A stretch of 64,000 nucleotides of DNA, taken from NCBI RefSeq assembly GCF_014207445.1, contig NZ_JACHEM010000002.1:248001-312000 (forward strand), in the 5' to 3' direction. A model generated the notes under the pieces. That model did no database searches and was not told the origin of the DNA. It saw only the letters and a list, made by a program, of their open reading frames with translations. The translations under genes and the position numbers were made by a program. This stretch comes from Streptomyces candidus (GTDB lineage: Bacteria > Actinomycetota > Actinomycetes > Streptomycetales > Streptomycetaceae). Shown piece after piece: positions 52,920 to 62,071 of this stretch; positions within the stretch are counted from its first letter, which is position 1; each line of letters begins with the position of its first letter.

Positions 52920-55900
52920 CTACTGCAGGCAGCTCGGGCCCAGCAGTACTTTCAGGTCCCCGTAGAGGGCCGGGTCCGCCTTGACCCGGTGGCGGTCCAG
53001 ACGCAGGACCGTCGTGTTGCGCGGCCCCTGGAGCTTGATGCGGACCTCCGTGTCGCCCCGGTGGTGGGAGAGGATCTCGCCGAGTTTGCCGACCATGGGC
53101 GGGGTGACCTTCACGGTGGGGATGGTGAGGACGACGGGGGCGTCCCGGCCCGCGTCGGAGATGTCCGGGACCTGGAGTTCCATCGCGACCAGACGCGGGA
53201 TGTCCTCGCGCTTGTCCAGGCGCCCCTTGACGAACACCACGGTGTCCTCGGTGAGCTGGGTCGAGACGAGCTGGTAGGTCGCCGGGAAGAACATGCACTC
53301 GATGGAGCCCGCCAGGTCCTCCACCGTCGCGATGGCCCACGCGTTGCCCTGCTTGGTCATCTTGCGCTGCAGGCCGGTGATCAGGCCGCCGATGGTGGTG
53401 ACGGCTCCGTCGGAGAAGTCGCCGCTGGTGAGCTGGGCGATGGCCGCGTCCGCCTTGTCGGACAGGACGTGCTCCAGGCCGAAGAGAGGATGGTCGGACA
53501 CGTACAGGCCGAGCATCTCGCGTTCCTGGGCGAGCAGGAAGGACTTGTCCCACTCGACGTCGCCGATCGGGGTGTCCAGGCCGAAACCGGGGGAGTCGTC
53601 GGGGCCGTCCGTGCCCAGGTCGCCGAAGAGGTCGAACTGGCCCTCGGCCTCCTTCCGCTTCACCTGGACAACCGCGTCCACCATGTTCTCGAAGACGCCG
53701 GACAGCCCCTTGCGGGTGTGGCCCATGGCGTCGAAGGCGCCCGCCTTGATCAGGGATTCCGTGGTGCGCTTGTTGCAGACGACCGACTCGACCTTGTCGA
53801 GGTAGTCGGGGAAGGAGGAGTACTTGCCCTTGGCCTTGCGGCAGTTGACGATCGAGTCGACGACGTTCTGGCCGACGTTGCGGACGGCGGTGAGGCCGAA
53901 GACGATGACGTCGTCTCCCTGCGGGGTGAAGTTGCCGGCCGACTCGTTGACGTCCGGCGGCAGCACCTTGATGCCCATGCGCCGGCACTCGTTGAGGTAC
54001 AGCGCCATCTTGTCCTTGTCGTCCTTGACGGACGTGAGAAGACCGGCCATGTACTCGGCGGGGTAGTTCGCCTTCAGGTAGGCGGTCCAGTACGACACCA
54101 GGCCGTACGCCGCCGAGTGCGCCTTGTTGAACGCGTAGCCCGCGAAGGGCACCAGGACGTCCCACACCGCCTGGATCGCCTCGTCGGAGTAGCCGCGCTC
54201 CCGGCAGCCCTGCCGGAAGGGGACGAACTCCTTGTCCAGGACCTCCTTCTTCTTCTTGCCCATCGCCCGGCGCAGCAGGTCCGCCTGGCCGAGCGAGTAG
54301 CCCGCGAGGACCTGCGCCGCCTTCTGCACCTGCTCCTGGTAGACCACCAGTCCGTAGGTGATGCCGAGGACCTCGGAGAGCGGCTCCTCCAACTCCGGGT
54401 GGATCGGCGTGATCTCCTGCTGCTTGTTCTTGCGCAGGGCGTAGTTCGTGTGGGAGTTCATTCCCATCGGGCCGGGCCGGTACAGCGCGGACACCGCGGA
54501 GATGTCCTCGAAGTTGTCCGGCTTCATCAGGCGCAGGAGGGACCGCATGGGCCCGCCGTCGAACTGGAAGACGCCCAAGGTGTCGCCGCGCGCCAGGAGT
54601 TCGTACGTCGGGCCGTCGTCCAGAGGCAGCGAGAGCAGCTCCAGGTCGATGCCCTTGTTGCCCTTGATGGCCTTCTGGGCGTCCTGCATGATCGTCAGGT
54701 TGCGCAGGCCCAGGAAGTCCATCTTCAGCAGGCCGAGCGACTCGCAGCTCGGATAGTCCCACTGGGTGACCACGACGCCGTCGTTCTTCGGCGAGAACAC
54801 CGGGGCGTGGTCGATGACCGGTTCGCTGGACATGATGACGCCGGCCGCGTGCACGCCCATCTGGCGGACCAGGCCCTCGATGCCGCGCGCGGTGTCGATG
54901 ACCTTCTTGACGTCGGGCTCGTTCTCGTACATCCCCCGTACTTCGCCCGCCTCGCTGTAACGGGGGTGCTTGGGGTCCGTGATGCCGTTGAGGTCGATGC
55001 CCTTGCCCATGACGTCGGCGGGCATCGCCTTGGTGATGCGGTCGCCCATCGCGTACGGGTAGCCCAGGACGCGGGCGGAGTCCTTGATGGCGTTCTTCGC
55101 CTTGATGGTGCCGTACGTGCCGATCATGGCGACCTTGTCGGCACCGTACTTCTCGGTGACGTACCGGATCACCTCGCCGCGCCTGCGCTCGTCGAAGTCG
55201 ATGTCGACGTCGGGCATCGAGACGCGCTCCGGGTTGAGGAAGCGCTCGAAGATCAGACCGTGCGGGACGGGGTCGAGGTCGGTGATGCCCATCGCGTAGG
55301 CCACGATCGAGCCGGCCGCCGAGCCACGGCCGGGACCGACCGCGATCCCGTTGTTCTTCGCCCACATGATGAAGTCGGCGACCACGAGGAAGTACCCCGG
55401 GAAGCCCATCTCGATGATGATGCCCATCTCGTACTCGGCGAGCTTCTGGCGGTCCTCGGGCACGTGGCCGTTGAAGCGCCGGTTCATTCCGATGCGTACT
55501 TCCTCGCGGAACCACGACACCTCGTCGTACCCGTCCGGCACGTCGAACTTGGGCATCAGGTTCTTCGGCTCGAACATGCCCGAGGTGTCGACCCGGTCCG
55601 CGATGAGGAGCTGTGTGTTGCGGCAGCCCTCCAGCCACGCGTCGGACGAGTCGATCGCGTACATCTCCGCAGCCGTCTTGAGGTGGTAGCCGGAGCCGTC
55701 GAACTTGAAGCGGTCCGTGTCGGAGATGTTCGAGCCGGTCTGGATGCACAGCAGGGTGTCGTGCGCGGCGGCCTCGTGCGCGTACGTGTAGTGCGAGTCG
55801 TTGGTGACGACGAACGGCGCGTCGAGCTTCTTCGCGACCTCCAGCAGGCCCGCGCGGGCCCGCCGGTCGATGTCGATGTCGTGGTCCATCAGCTCGACGA

Positions 55901-56459
55901 AGAAGTTCTCCTTGCCGAAGATGTCCTGGAACTCCCCGGCCGCCTTGACGGCCGCGTCCAGTTGCCCGAGCCGGATCTTGGTGGAGATCTCGCCCGACGG
56001 GCAGCCGGTGGTGGCCATCAGGCCCTCCCCGTACTCCTGGAGCAGTTCCCGGTCCATGCGCGGCTTGCGGAAGAAGCCCTCCAGGCTGGCCCGGGACTGG
56101 GCGCGGAAGAGGTTGTGCAGACCGGTGTCGTTCCGCGCCCACATCGTCATGTGCGTGTACGCGCCCGCGCCCGAGACGTCGTCGCCCTTCTGGTGCGGGG
56201 CGCCCCACTTCACCGGCTTGTTGTGCCGGCGGGACTCCGGGGCTAGGTACGCCTCGATGCCGATGATCGGGGTGATGTCCGCCTTCTTCGCCTGGTGGAA
56301 GAAGTCGTACGCGCCGTGCAGATTGCCGTGGTCGGTCATGGCGATGTGCGACATGTCCATCTCGCCGCACGCCTTGAACATGTCCTTGAGCCGGGCCGCA
56401 CCGTCCAGGAGCGAGTACTGGGTGTGAACGTGCAGGTGCGTGAACGGCTGATCGGCCAC
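52920..56459 (-). CDS. dnaE: DNA polymerase III alpha subunit
   Basis: A 1179-residue replicative polymerase. The N-terminal PHP domain starts at FTHLHVHTQYSLLDG, with AMTDHGNLHG following. The palm carries VGPGRGSAAGSIVAYAMG and MPDVDIDFDERRRGEVIRYV, including the catalytic aspartates; the tandem helix-hairpin-helix and OB-fold C-terminal regions follow. Length fits DnaE1. The GTG at 56459 has GAAGG about 10 nt upstream and begins the usual short N-terminus; a longer frame exists to 56507. Monocistronic between convergent and divergent neighbours. Confidence 0.96.
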   Translation of the reverse strand: MADQPFTHLHVHTQYSLLDGAARLKDMFKACGEMDMSHIAMTDHGNLHGAYDFFHQAKKADITPIIGIEAYLAPESRRHNKPVKWGAPHQKGDDVSGAGAYTHMTMWARNDTGLHNLFRAQSRASLEGFFRKPRMDRELLQEYGEGLMATTGCPSGEISTKIRLGQLDAAVKAAGEFQDIFGKENFFVELMDHDIDIDRRARAGLLEVAKKLDAPFVVTNDSHYTYAHEAAAHDTLLCIQTGSNISDTDRFKFDGSGYHLKTAAEMYAIDSSDAWLEGCRNTQLLIADRVDTSGMFEPKNLMPKFDVPDGYDEVSWFREEVRIGMNRRFNGHVPEDRQKLAEYEMGIIIEMGFPGYFLVVADFIMWAKNNGIAVGPGRGSAAGSIVAYAMGITDLDPVPHGLIFERFLNPERVSMPDVDIDFDERRRGEVIRYVTEKYGADKVAMIGTYGTIKAKNAIKDSARVLGYPYAMGDRITKAMPADVMGKGIDLNGITDPKHPRYSEAGEVRGMYENEPDVKKVIDTARGIEGLVRQMGVHAAGVIMSSEPVIDHAPVFSPKNDGVVVTQWDYPSCESLGLLKMDFLGLRNLTIMQDAQKAIKGNKGIDLELLSLPLDDGPTYELLARGDTLGVFQFDGGPMRSLLRLMKPDNFEDISAVSALYRPGPMGMNSHTNYALRKNKQQEITPIHPELEEPLSEVLGITYGLVVYQEQVQKAAQVLAGYSLGQADLLRRAMGKKKKEVLDKEFVPFRQGCRERGYSDEAIQAVWDVLVPFAGYAFNKAHSAAYGLVSYWTAYLKANYPAEYMAGLLTSVKDDKDKMALYLNECRRMGIKVLPPDVNESAGNFTPQGDDVIVFGLTAVRNVGQNVVDSIVNCRKAKGKYSSFPDYLDKVESVVCNKRTTESLIKAGAFDAMGHTRKGLSGVFENMVDAVVQVKRKEAEGQFDLFGDLGTDGPDDSPGFGLDTPIGDVEWDKSFLLAQEREMLGLYVSDHPLFGLEHVLSDKADAAIAQLTSGDFSDGAVTTIGGLITGLQRKMTKQGNAWAIATVEDLAGSIECMFFPATYQLVSTQLTEDTVVFVKGRLDKREDIPRLVAMELQVPDISDAGRDAPVVLTIPTVKVTPPMVGKLGEILSHHRGDTEVRIKLQGPRNTTVLRLDRHRVKADPALYGDLKVLLGPSCLQ

Positions 56460-56726
56460 GGGTACGTGCCTTCCGTCGAGGGGGAGGGGCTGCTGGGCGT
56501 ACGGCACGGCGAAGCGGCCCGGGGCACGGAGCTGCCCGGGAGGCGTACGAGGTGTCGGAGACCCCCGACCCTACCTGTCCGAGTCGCATGATCAAGGCCG
56601 CGCACAGAATTGCGCGAAGCAGTGTTTGCGCAGGTCAGAGGAGGTTTGCCAGGAAGAAGCAGAGGTCAGGGCGGTGTGAGAAATCCCCGTCGACGCGGAC
56701 GCCCGGCGCGCCTAGCCTTGGCTCCC

Positions 56727-57758
56727 GTGTCCCTCGAACTGCACCACCACGCCGTCGTCGCAGACGCCCACAACGATCTCCTCATAGCCGTCACCGCACG
56801 GCCCCCGAAGCGCTGGGCGGCCTTCTTCCGCGAGCGCTGGCTGCCGCAGCTGCGGGAGGGCGGGGTCGACCTCCAGGTCCTTCCGGTCTTCATCGGGGAC
56901 GCGTACCGCCCCGAGGGTGCCCTCCGGCAGACCCTTCGCATGATCGAGTGCGCCCATACGATCGCCGAGGGCAACCAGGACGCCGTACGCCTGTGTCTCG
57001 ACGGGGACGACATCGACGCCGCGCACGCCGCCGGGAAGATCGCCCTCGTCCTTGCTCTGGAGAGCGCACCGGGTGTGGACGCGAGCGTGGAGCTGTTCCC
57101 GACCCTCTTCCGGCTGGGCGTACGAGTCGCCTCGCTCGCCCACTGGAGCCGTACCCCGCTCGCGGACGGCAGCGGCGAGGACGCCACCGGCAGCCGGCTC
57201 ACCGAGGCCGGGGTGGAGGCCCTCGGGATCATGGAGAGCCTCGGGATGCTCTACGACGTCTCGCACCTCAGCGCCTCCGGCGTCGCCCACGTCCTGGAAC
57301 TGGCCACCCGGCCCGTCATGGCCACCCACTCCTCCGCGCGTGCCCTGCGCGACCACCACCGCAACCTCACCGACGAGCAGCTGCGCGGCGTCGCCGCCAC
57401 CGGCGGCACCGTCTGCGTGAACTTCTTCCCGGAGTTCGTGGCGGCGGACCCGGCCGACCAGACGGTCGACCGGCTCGCCGACCACTTCCTGCACGTGCTG
57501 GACGTGGTCGGCCCGGACCATGTCGGCGTCGGCGCCGACTTCATCGAGGAGGTCGACCACGACACGCTGCCGCGCTGCTGCGAGGAGAAGGTCCCCGAAG
57601 GCTTCCGGCTCTCGCTGCCGGGGCTGTCCGGGCCGCGCGGTCTGCCGCTGGTGACGGAGGCGCTGCTGGCGCGGGGCGTGCCGGAGGACGTCGTGCGCAA
57701 GGTGCTCGGCGGGAACGTGCTGGAGCTCTTCCGCAAGGAGCTGGGCCGGGCGAGGTGA
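56727..57758 (+). CDS. Membrane dipeptidase (peptidase M19)
   Basis: A 343-residue zinc dipeptidase of the renal-dipeptidase family. VADAHNDLL supplies the HxD zinc ligands, LALESAPG the bridging glutamate, DVSHLSASG and ATHSSARALRDHHRN the two histidine motifs, and VGVGADFIEEVD the terminal aspartate. No signal peptide is apparent, so it is probably cytoplasmic. The GTG at 56727 lies 8 nt after TAGCCT (56713-56718). Streptomyces often have several paralogues; the substrate may be D-Ala-containing or other dipeptides. Confidence 0.9.
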   Translation: MSLELHHHAVVADAHNDLLIAVTARPPKRWAAFFRERWLPQLREGGVDLQVLPVFIGDAYRPEGALRQTLRMIECAHTIAEGNQDAVRLCLDGDDIDAAHAAGKIALVLALESAPGVDASVELFPTLFRLGVRVASLAHWSRTPLADGSGEDATGSRLTEAGVEALGIMESLGMLYDVSHLSASGVAHVLELATRPVMATHSSARALRDHHRNLTDEQLRGVAATGGTVCVNFFPEFVAADPADQTVDRLADHFLHVLDVVGPDHVGVGADFIEEVDHDTLPRCCEEKVPEGFRLSLPGLSGPRGLPLVTEALLARGVPEDVVRKVLGGNVLELFRKELGRAR

Positions 57759-57907
57759 CGTGTCGGGGCCCCTTTCCGGGGGCCCAACCGGGGTGGCGCC
57801 CCCTTCCCGTCCTGTGCGCGCAGCTCCCTGCCCTCTGTCAGTGGCCCGCTATAGAATTTCCGCACCTTCGTTCGAACGCCTCCCTTCCCGGCCGAGAGGA
57901 CCTTGCC

Positions 57908-58270
57908 GTGAGCGACCCCCCGACCGGCACGGAGCAGCCGGAACCGTCACTGCCCGACGACGTGTGGGAACAGTTCGAGCGAGACAGCGAGGCCCGCATC
58001 CGGGCCGGCGCCCCCAAGGAGCCGTCCGCACGCGCCCGCATGGTCGCCGAACGGCTGCGCCTCCAGGACGAAGAGGCCGCCCGGCGGCAGGGACGGCGCT
58101 GGGGCCGCCGCCGGAAACGGGTACCGGCCAGGCCCGACGGCTGGCGGGCCTGGCCCGAGGGGCGACGGAACGGCGGCGGCCGGGACTGGTTCGCCACCCT
58201 GGTCGTCCTCGGCGTCACGGCGCTCGTTCTGGTGCTCGTGCTCTACCCGTGGGGCGGTGGCCGCCGCTGA
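57908..58270 (+). CDS. Small single-pass membrane protein
   Basis: A 120-residue protein with an acidic N-terminus, an Arg-rich middle (RRQGRRWGRRRKR) and one C-terminal transmembrane segment (WFATLVVLGVTALVLVLVLY), giving a tail-anchored layout with a cytoplasmic body. Function unknown. The GTG at 57908 has AGAGG 8 nt upstream, and a TATAGAAT element lies 50 bp before it. Convergent with treZ. Confidence 0.75.
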   Translation: MSDPPTGTEQPEPSLPDDVWEQFERDSEARIRAGAPKEPSARARMVAERLRLQDEEAARRQGRRWGRRRKRVPARPDGWRAWPEGRRNGGGRDWFATLVVLGVTALVLVLVLYPWGGGRR

Positions 58271-58375
58271 GCGACGCGCGGATCCCGTCGGGCGGCGGCC
58301 ACCGTGGGGGCGAGTGGACTTCGCGCTGCCTCGCCGCCCGCCGCGCAGCAAGCGGCGCGAACGGCAAGGGGCGAG

Positions 58376-60142
58376 TCAGCTGCCGAGCACCACGCACGAC
58401 TCCGGCGGCAGCACCAGCACCCCGTCCGTGCCCGGCGCCTCCACCGGCTCCCACTCCGCGAGTACCCGGCAGCGCCCGTTGCGGCCCAGTCCGATCGTCG
58501 CCGGGTCCTCGGCGAGGTTCACCGCGACCCGGATGTCGCCCCGGCGGTACGCGATCCAGCGGCCCGCCCCGTTCGTCGCGTGCGCCGCCCGTACCGCCGC
58601 CAGGTCCGGATCGCCGAGGTCCGGGTGGGAGCGACGCAGCGCGATCAGTTCGCGGTACCAGGCCAGCAGGCGCGCGTGGGGTTCGCCGTCCGGTTCCGAC
58701 CAGTCGAGGCAGGACCGCTCGCGGGTACGCGGGTCCTGCGGGTCCGGGATGTCCTCCTCCGCCCAACCGTGCGCGCCGAACTCCCGGCGCCTGCCGTTGC
58801 GTACCGCCTCCGCCAGCTCCGGATCGGTGTGATCGGTGAAGAACTGCCAGGGCGTGCGCGCCCCCCACTCCTCTCCCATGAACAGCATCGGCGTGAACGG
58901 ACTCGTCAGGACGAGCGCCGCCGCGCAGGCCAGCAGTCCGGGGGAGAGCGAGGCGGACAGCCGGTCGCCGAGCGCCCGGTTGCCGATCTGGTCGTGCGTC
59001 TGCGCGTACCCCAGGAAGCGGTGGGCGGGCGTCGTCGCGCGGTTCAGGGGGCGGCCGTGCGTGCGGCCCCGGAACGTCGAGTACGTGCCGTCGTGGAAGA
59101 ACGCCCGGGTGAGGGTCTTGGTCAGCGCCCGGAGGGGATCGGCCGCGAAGTCGGCGTAGTAGCCCTGGGACTCGCCGGTGAGGGCGGTGTGCAGGGCGTG
59201 GTGGAAGTCGTCGTTCCACTGGGCGTGCAGGCCGAGACCGCCGGCCGCGCGCGGGGTGGTGGTGCGCGGGTCGCCCTGGTCCGACTCGGCGATCAGGAAC
59301 AGCGGCCGGCCCAGGTCGCCGGAGAGCGTGTCCACGGCCGTCGACAGCTCCTCCAGGAAGTGCAGGGCCCTGGTGTCGGCGAGGGCGTGCACGGCGTCCA
59401 GCCGCAGGCCGTCGAGCCGGTAGTCCCGCAGCCAGGACAGCGCGCTCTCGCGGAGGTACGCGCGTACCTCGTCCGAACCGGGTGCGTCCAGGTTGACCGC
59501 CGCGCCCCACGGGGTGTGGTGCGTCTCGGTGAAGTACGGGCCGAACAGGGGGAGGTAGTTGCCGGACGGGCCGAGGTGGTTGTGCACCACGTCGAGGACC
59601 ACCCCGAGCCCGGCGGCGTGGGCCGCGTCGACGAACCGTTTCAGCCCGTCGGGGCCGCCGTAGGGTTCGTGCACCGCCCACAGGGACACCCCCTCGTAGC
59701 CCCACCCGTGCGTCCCCGGGAACGGGCACACCGGCATCAGCTCGACATGGGTGATCCCCAGCTCCGCCAGGTGCGCGAGCCGCCCCGCCGCGGCGTCGAA
59801 GGTGCCCTCCCGGGTGAAGGTGCCGACGTGCAGCTCGTACAGCACCGCGCCCGGCAGCCCCCGCCCGTCCCACGGGACCCGCCAGTCGTACGTACCGTGC
59901 TCGACGACGGCGCTCAGCCCGTCCGGGCCGTCGGGCTGGCGGCGTGAACGCGGGTCGGGCCGGACCGGGCCGCCGTCCAGTGCGAACCCGTAACGGCTGC
60001 CGTCGGCCGCCGGGGCGCTGACGGCCCACCAGCCGTCCCGTACCGGATCGCGTTCCATGGCGCAGGTCGCACCGGCGTCCCCACGCGGCAGGTGCAGCTC
60101 GACCCGCTCCCGTGCCTCTGGTGCCCACACCTCGAACAGCAC
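58376..60142 (-). CDS. treZ: Malto-oligosyltrehalose trehalohydrolase
   Basis: A 588-residue GH13 enzyme that releases trehalose from maltooligosyl trehalose. A CBM48-like N-terminal domain (about 1-95) precedes the barrel; VVLDVVHNHLGPSGNYLP, DGLRLDAVHALAD (nucleophile Asp) and LIAESDQGDP (acid/base Glu) are the conserved regions, with YAQTHDQIGNRALGD carrying the transition-state-stabilising aspartate. The GTG at 60142 has GGGAG 8 nt upstream. It works after TreY, whose gene is 2 kb upstream on the same strand. Confidence 0.94.
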   Translation of the reverse strand: MLFEVWAPEARERVELHLPRGDAGATCAMERDPVRDGWWAVSAPAADGSRYGFALDGGPVRPDPRSRRQPDGPDGLSAVVEHGTYDWRVPWDGRGLPGAVLYELHVGTFTREGTFDAAAGRLAHLAELGITHVELMPVCPFPGTHGWGYEGVSLWAVHEPYGGPDGLKRFVDAAHAAGLGVVLDVVHNHLGPSGNYLPLFGPYFTETHHTPWGAAVNLDAPGSDEVRAYLRESALSWLRDYRLDGLRLDAVHALADTRALHFLEELSTAVDTLSGDLGRPLFLIAESDQGDPRTTTPRAAGGLGLHAQWNDDFHHALHTALTGESQGYYADFAADPLRALTKTLTRAFFHDGTYSTFRGRTHGRPLNRATTPAHRFLGYAQTHDQIGNRALGDRLSASLSPGLLACAAALVLTSPFTPMLFMGEEWGARTPWQFFTDHTDPELAEAVRNGRRREFGAHGWAEEDIPDPQDPRTRERSCLDWSEPDGEPHARLLAWYRELIALRRSHPDLGDPDLAAVRAAHATNGAGRWIAYRRGDIRVAVNLAEDPATIGLGRNGRCRVLAEWEPVEAPGTDGVLVLPPESCVVLGS

Positions 60143-60181
60143 TGGCGGCTCCCTCTCCGTCGTGGGCCGCGACGAGCCCGG

Positions 60182-61135
60182 TCAGCCCGGCAGGCCCCAG
60201 GACATATTCAGTGCCCGCTCGAAGTTCACGTAACCGGCGCGCGCGAATGCTTCGGCCATCGGTACGTTCCCGAGATCGGTCGCCGCACGGATGCGCGGCA
60301 CGTCCTCGGCGGCCAGGACGCGGGTTCCCTCGGCCAGGATCTCGTGGATGTAGCCGTTGCCCCGGTGGACGGGCAGTACGCCGACGTACGCGATGATCGG
60401 GTGGTAGTTGTTGCGGGCGGGCACCACGAAGCCCACCGGGCCGCCGCCGTCGGCGAGTTCGGCGATCCGCCACCAGGACCGCGGCGACGTGAAGTGCGCG
60501 AGCTCGTCGTCGTAGTGCAGCTCCGCGGCCTGCCGGAAGTCCAGCCCGGACGCGATATCGGCCAGGCCGTGCGCGTCGACGGTGCCCTCCATCACCGGGG
60601 TCATCAGCGCGAGCAGATCCTCGCGATCGGCCACCGGGCGGAACACGAGGCGACCAGACGGCTCGGCGACGCGAGCCCCCGGCCTCCACTCCAGCCGCAG
60701 ACGCTCCACCAGCAGCCGGGCGCCGGCCGACTCCAGAATTCGCATCCGGGCTTCGACGGCGTCGCGCGCGGCATCGTTCTCGCGCCAGTCGGCGGGAACG
60801 TAACGGCTGTACTCCGGCCACGTGCCGACATCCTCCGGAAGGACCGCCTCCGCCGCCCGGACGAACAGTTCGCGCCCGATCCCGCTGCGCTCCGGCTCCG
60901 GAAGGGTGTCGTCCAGATCGAAGAAGTCCAGGGCCAGCGGAGTGTCACCGCCCCGGCCGGACCACCAGGCGACCCGCGCCAGTACCCGGCCCTCGCGCAC
61001 CGCGACCCACATCCAGGACGGGCGGCGGCGACCCTGCGCCAGGTCGTCGGCCAGTTCGTGGTCGAGGGAGTAGGACAGCCGGCAGAACAGGCCGAGCTCT
61101 TCGGGACCTGCCAGCGGGCGGAAAACTATGGACAA
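60182..61135 (-). CDS. GNAT family N-acetyltransferase
   Basis: A 317-residue protein with two GNAT-like halves. The C-terminal half has the acetyl-CoA motif VLPVHRGNGYIHEILAEGTR and NVPMAEAFARAGYVNFER; the N-terminal half is degenerate. The best start is TTG at 61135 (L-S-I-V-F-R-P), with GGAG 5 nt upstream; no ATG or GTG fits. It lies 39 bp upstream of treZ on the same strand and may be co-transcribed. Substrate unknown. Confidence 0.8.
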   Translation of the reverse strand: MSIVFRPLAGPEELGLFCRLSYSLDHELADDLAQGRRRPSWMWVAVREGRVLARVAWWSGRGGDTPLALDFFDLDDTLPEPERSGIGRELFVRAAEAVLPEDVGTWPEYSRYVPADWRENDAARDAVEARMRILESAGARLLVERLRLEWRPGARVAEPSGRLVFRPVADREDLLALMTPVMEGTVDAHGLADIASGLDFRQAAELHYDDELAHFTSPRSWWRIAELADGGGPVGFVVPARNNYHPIIAYVGVLPVHRGNGYIHEILAEGTRVLAAEDVPRIRAATDLGNVPMAEAFARAGYVNFERALNMSWGLPG

Positions 61136-61463
61136 CAGTGCTCCAGTGAAAGAGAGAGTGCCGGGTCGCGCACGGGACGCCCGCACGGACTGTGCGGGTG
61201 ACGTCGGCGAACGGACGGTAGCAGCGGTCACGAGTCGCCGGACGAGAGTTTTCGCGCCGGACGGCCGTCCGGCAGCCTGCCTCCGGCCGTCGCGCGGCTC
61301 TCCGGCAATCGTCCGCGTGCTGTCCGCTGCTGTCCGGTGCTGCCCGGTGGTTGTCCTCCGACGTCCGGCCCTGCCCTTCGGCCGTCGGGCGGTCGCCCCG
61401 CCGCCGCGGGCGGGACGCCCCGTCTGCTGGACACCTCAGCCCCCTCGGCCCGACAATCTCCCT
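61136..61463. other. Intergenic gap with degenerate CCGG/GTCCG-rich sequence
   Basis: 328 bp between divergent genes. I see no supported gene. Most of 61240-61400 is built of degenerate GTCCGG/CCGGCC motifs that could form many weak hairpins. The -10 of the FHA gene (GACAAT, 61452-61457) closes the gap. Confidence 0.5.
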
Positions 61464-62012
61464 GTGACGCCCTCCTACGAGCCCCATACGTACCCGGCTC
61501 GGCTCTCCGACGCCGAGCGGGACCGCGCGCTCGCGCTGCTGCGCGAGGGGGCCGCCCAGGGCAAGCTGTCCCACGACACCTTCCTGTACCGGATGGAACT
61601 GGCTCTCGCCGCGCGCCAGTCCGCCGAACTCGCGGCTCTCACCAGCGACCTGGACACCGACGGGCGCTGGTCCCGCAAGATGTTCACCGCGGTCAGCCGC
61701 GCCTCCGCGTTCACCGTGCGACTGCGTCGGGCGTGGACGACCGAGCGGCTCCCCAAGCTGCTGTTCCCCGAGCCGGGGCCGATCCCGCTGCGCATCGGCC
61801 GCGACGCGGGAAACGGCCTGCGGCTCAGTCACGAGACCGTCTCCCGCAGGCACGCCGAACTGATGCAGCAGGGCGGCATCTGGATCCTCCGGGACCTCGG
61901 CTCGACCAACGGCACCTGTGTGAACGGACGCCGCGTGACCGGGGCCGCCGTCGTCAACGACGGCGACCAGGTCAGCTTCGGCAGGATGTCCTTCCGGCTG
62001 TCCGTGACCTGA
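61464..62012 (+). CDS. DUF1707-FHA domain protein
   Basis: A 182-residue protein with an N-terminal DUF1707/SHOCT-like helical domain (LSDAERDRALALLREGAAQG, about 14-65) and a C-terminal FHA domain: LRIGRDAGNGLRLSHETVSR and LRDLGSTNGTCVNGRRV contain the phosphothreonine-binding Gly-Arg, Ser-x2-His-like and Asn residues. FHA domains bind phosphothreonine, so it probably acts with a Ser/Thr kinase encoded elsewhere. The GTG lies exactly 6 nt after GACAAT with no Shine-Dalgarno. Convergent with treY. Confidence 0.87.
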   Translation: MTPSYEPHTYPARLSDAERDRALALLREGAAQGKLSHDTFLYRMELALAARQSAELAALTSDLDTDGRWSRKMFTAVSRASAFTVRLRRAWTTERLPKLLFPEPGPIPLRIGRDAGNGLRLSHETVSRRHAELMQQGGIWILRDLGSTNGTCVNGRRVTGAAVVNDGDQVSFGRMSFRLSVT

Positions 62013-62071
62013 CCCGGTCGTCTCCCGTACGCCGTCCGGCCCCGTCAGGGCGCCGACGGGCGCTCCGTACC

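Noticed and set aside
52887..56246. A plus-strand frame of over 1100 residues opposite dnaE
   Set aside because: Antisense shadow of dnaE, which is certain from its polymerase motifs.
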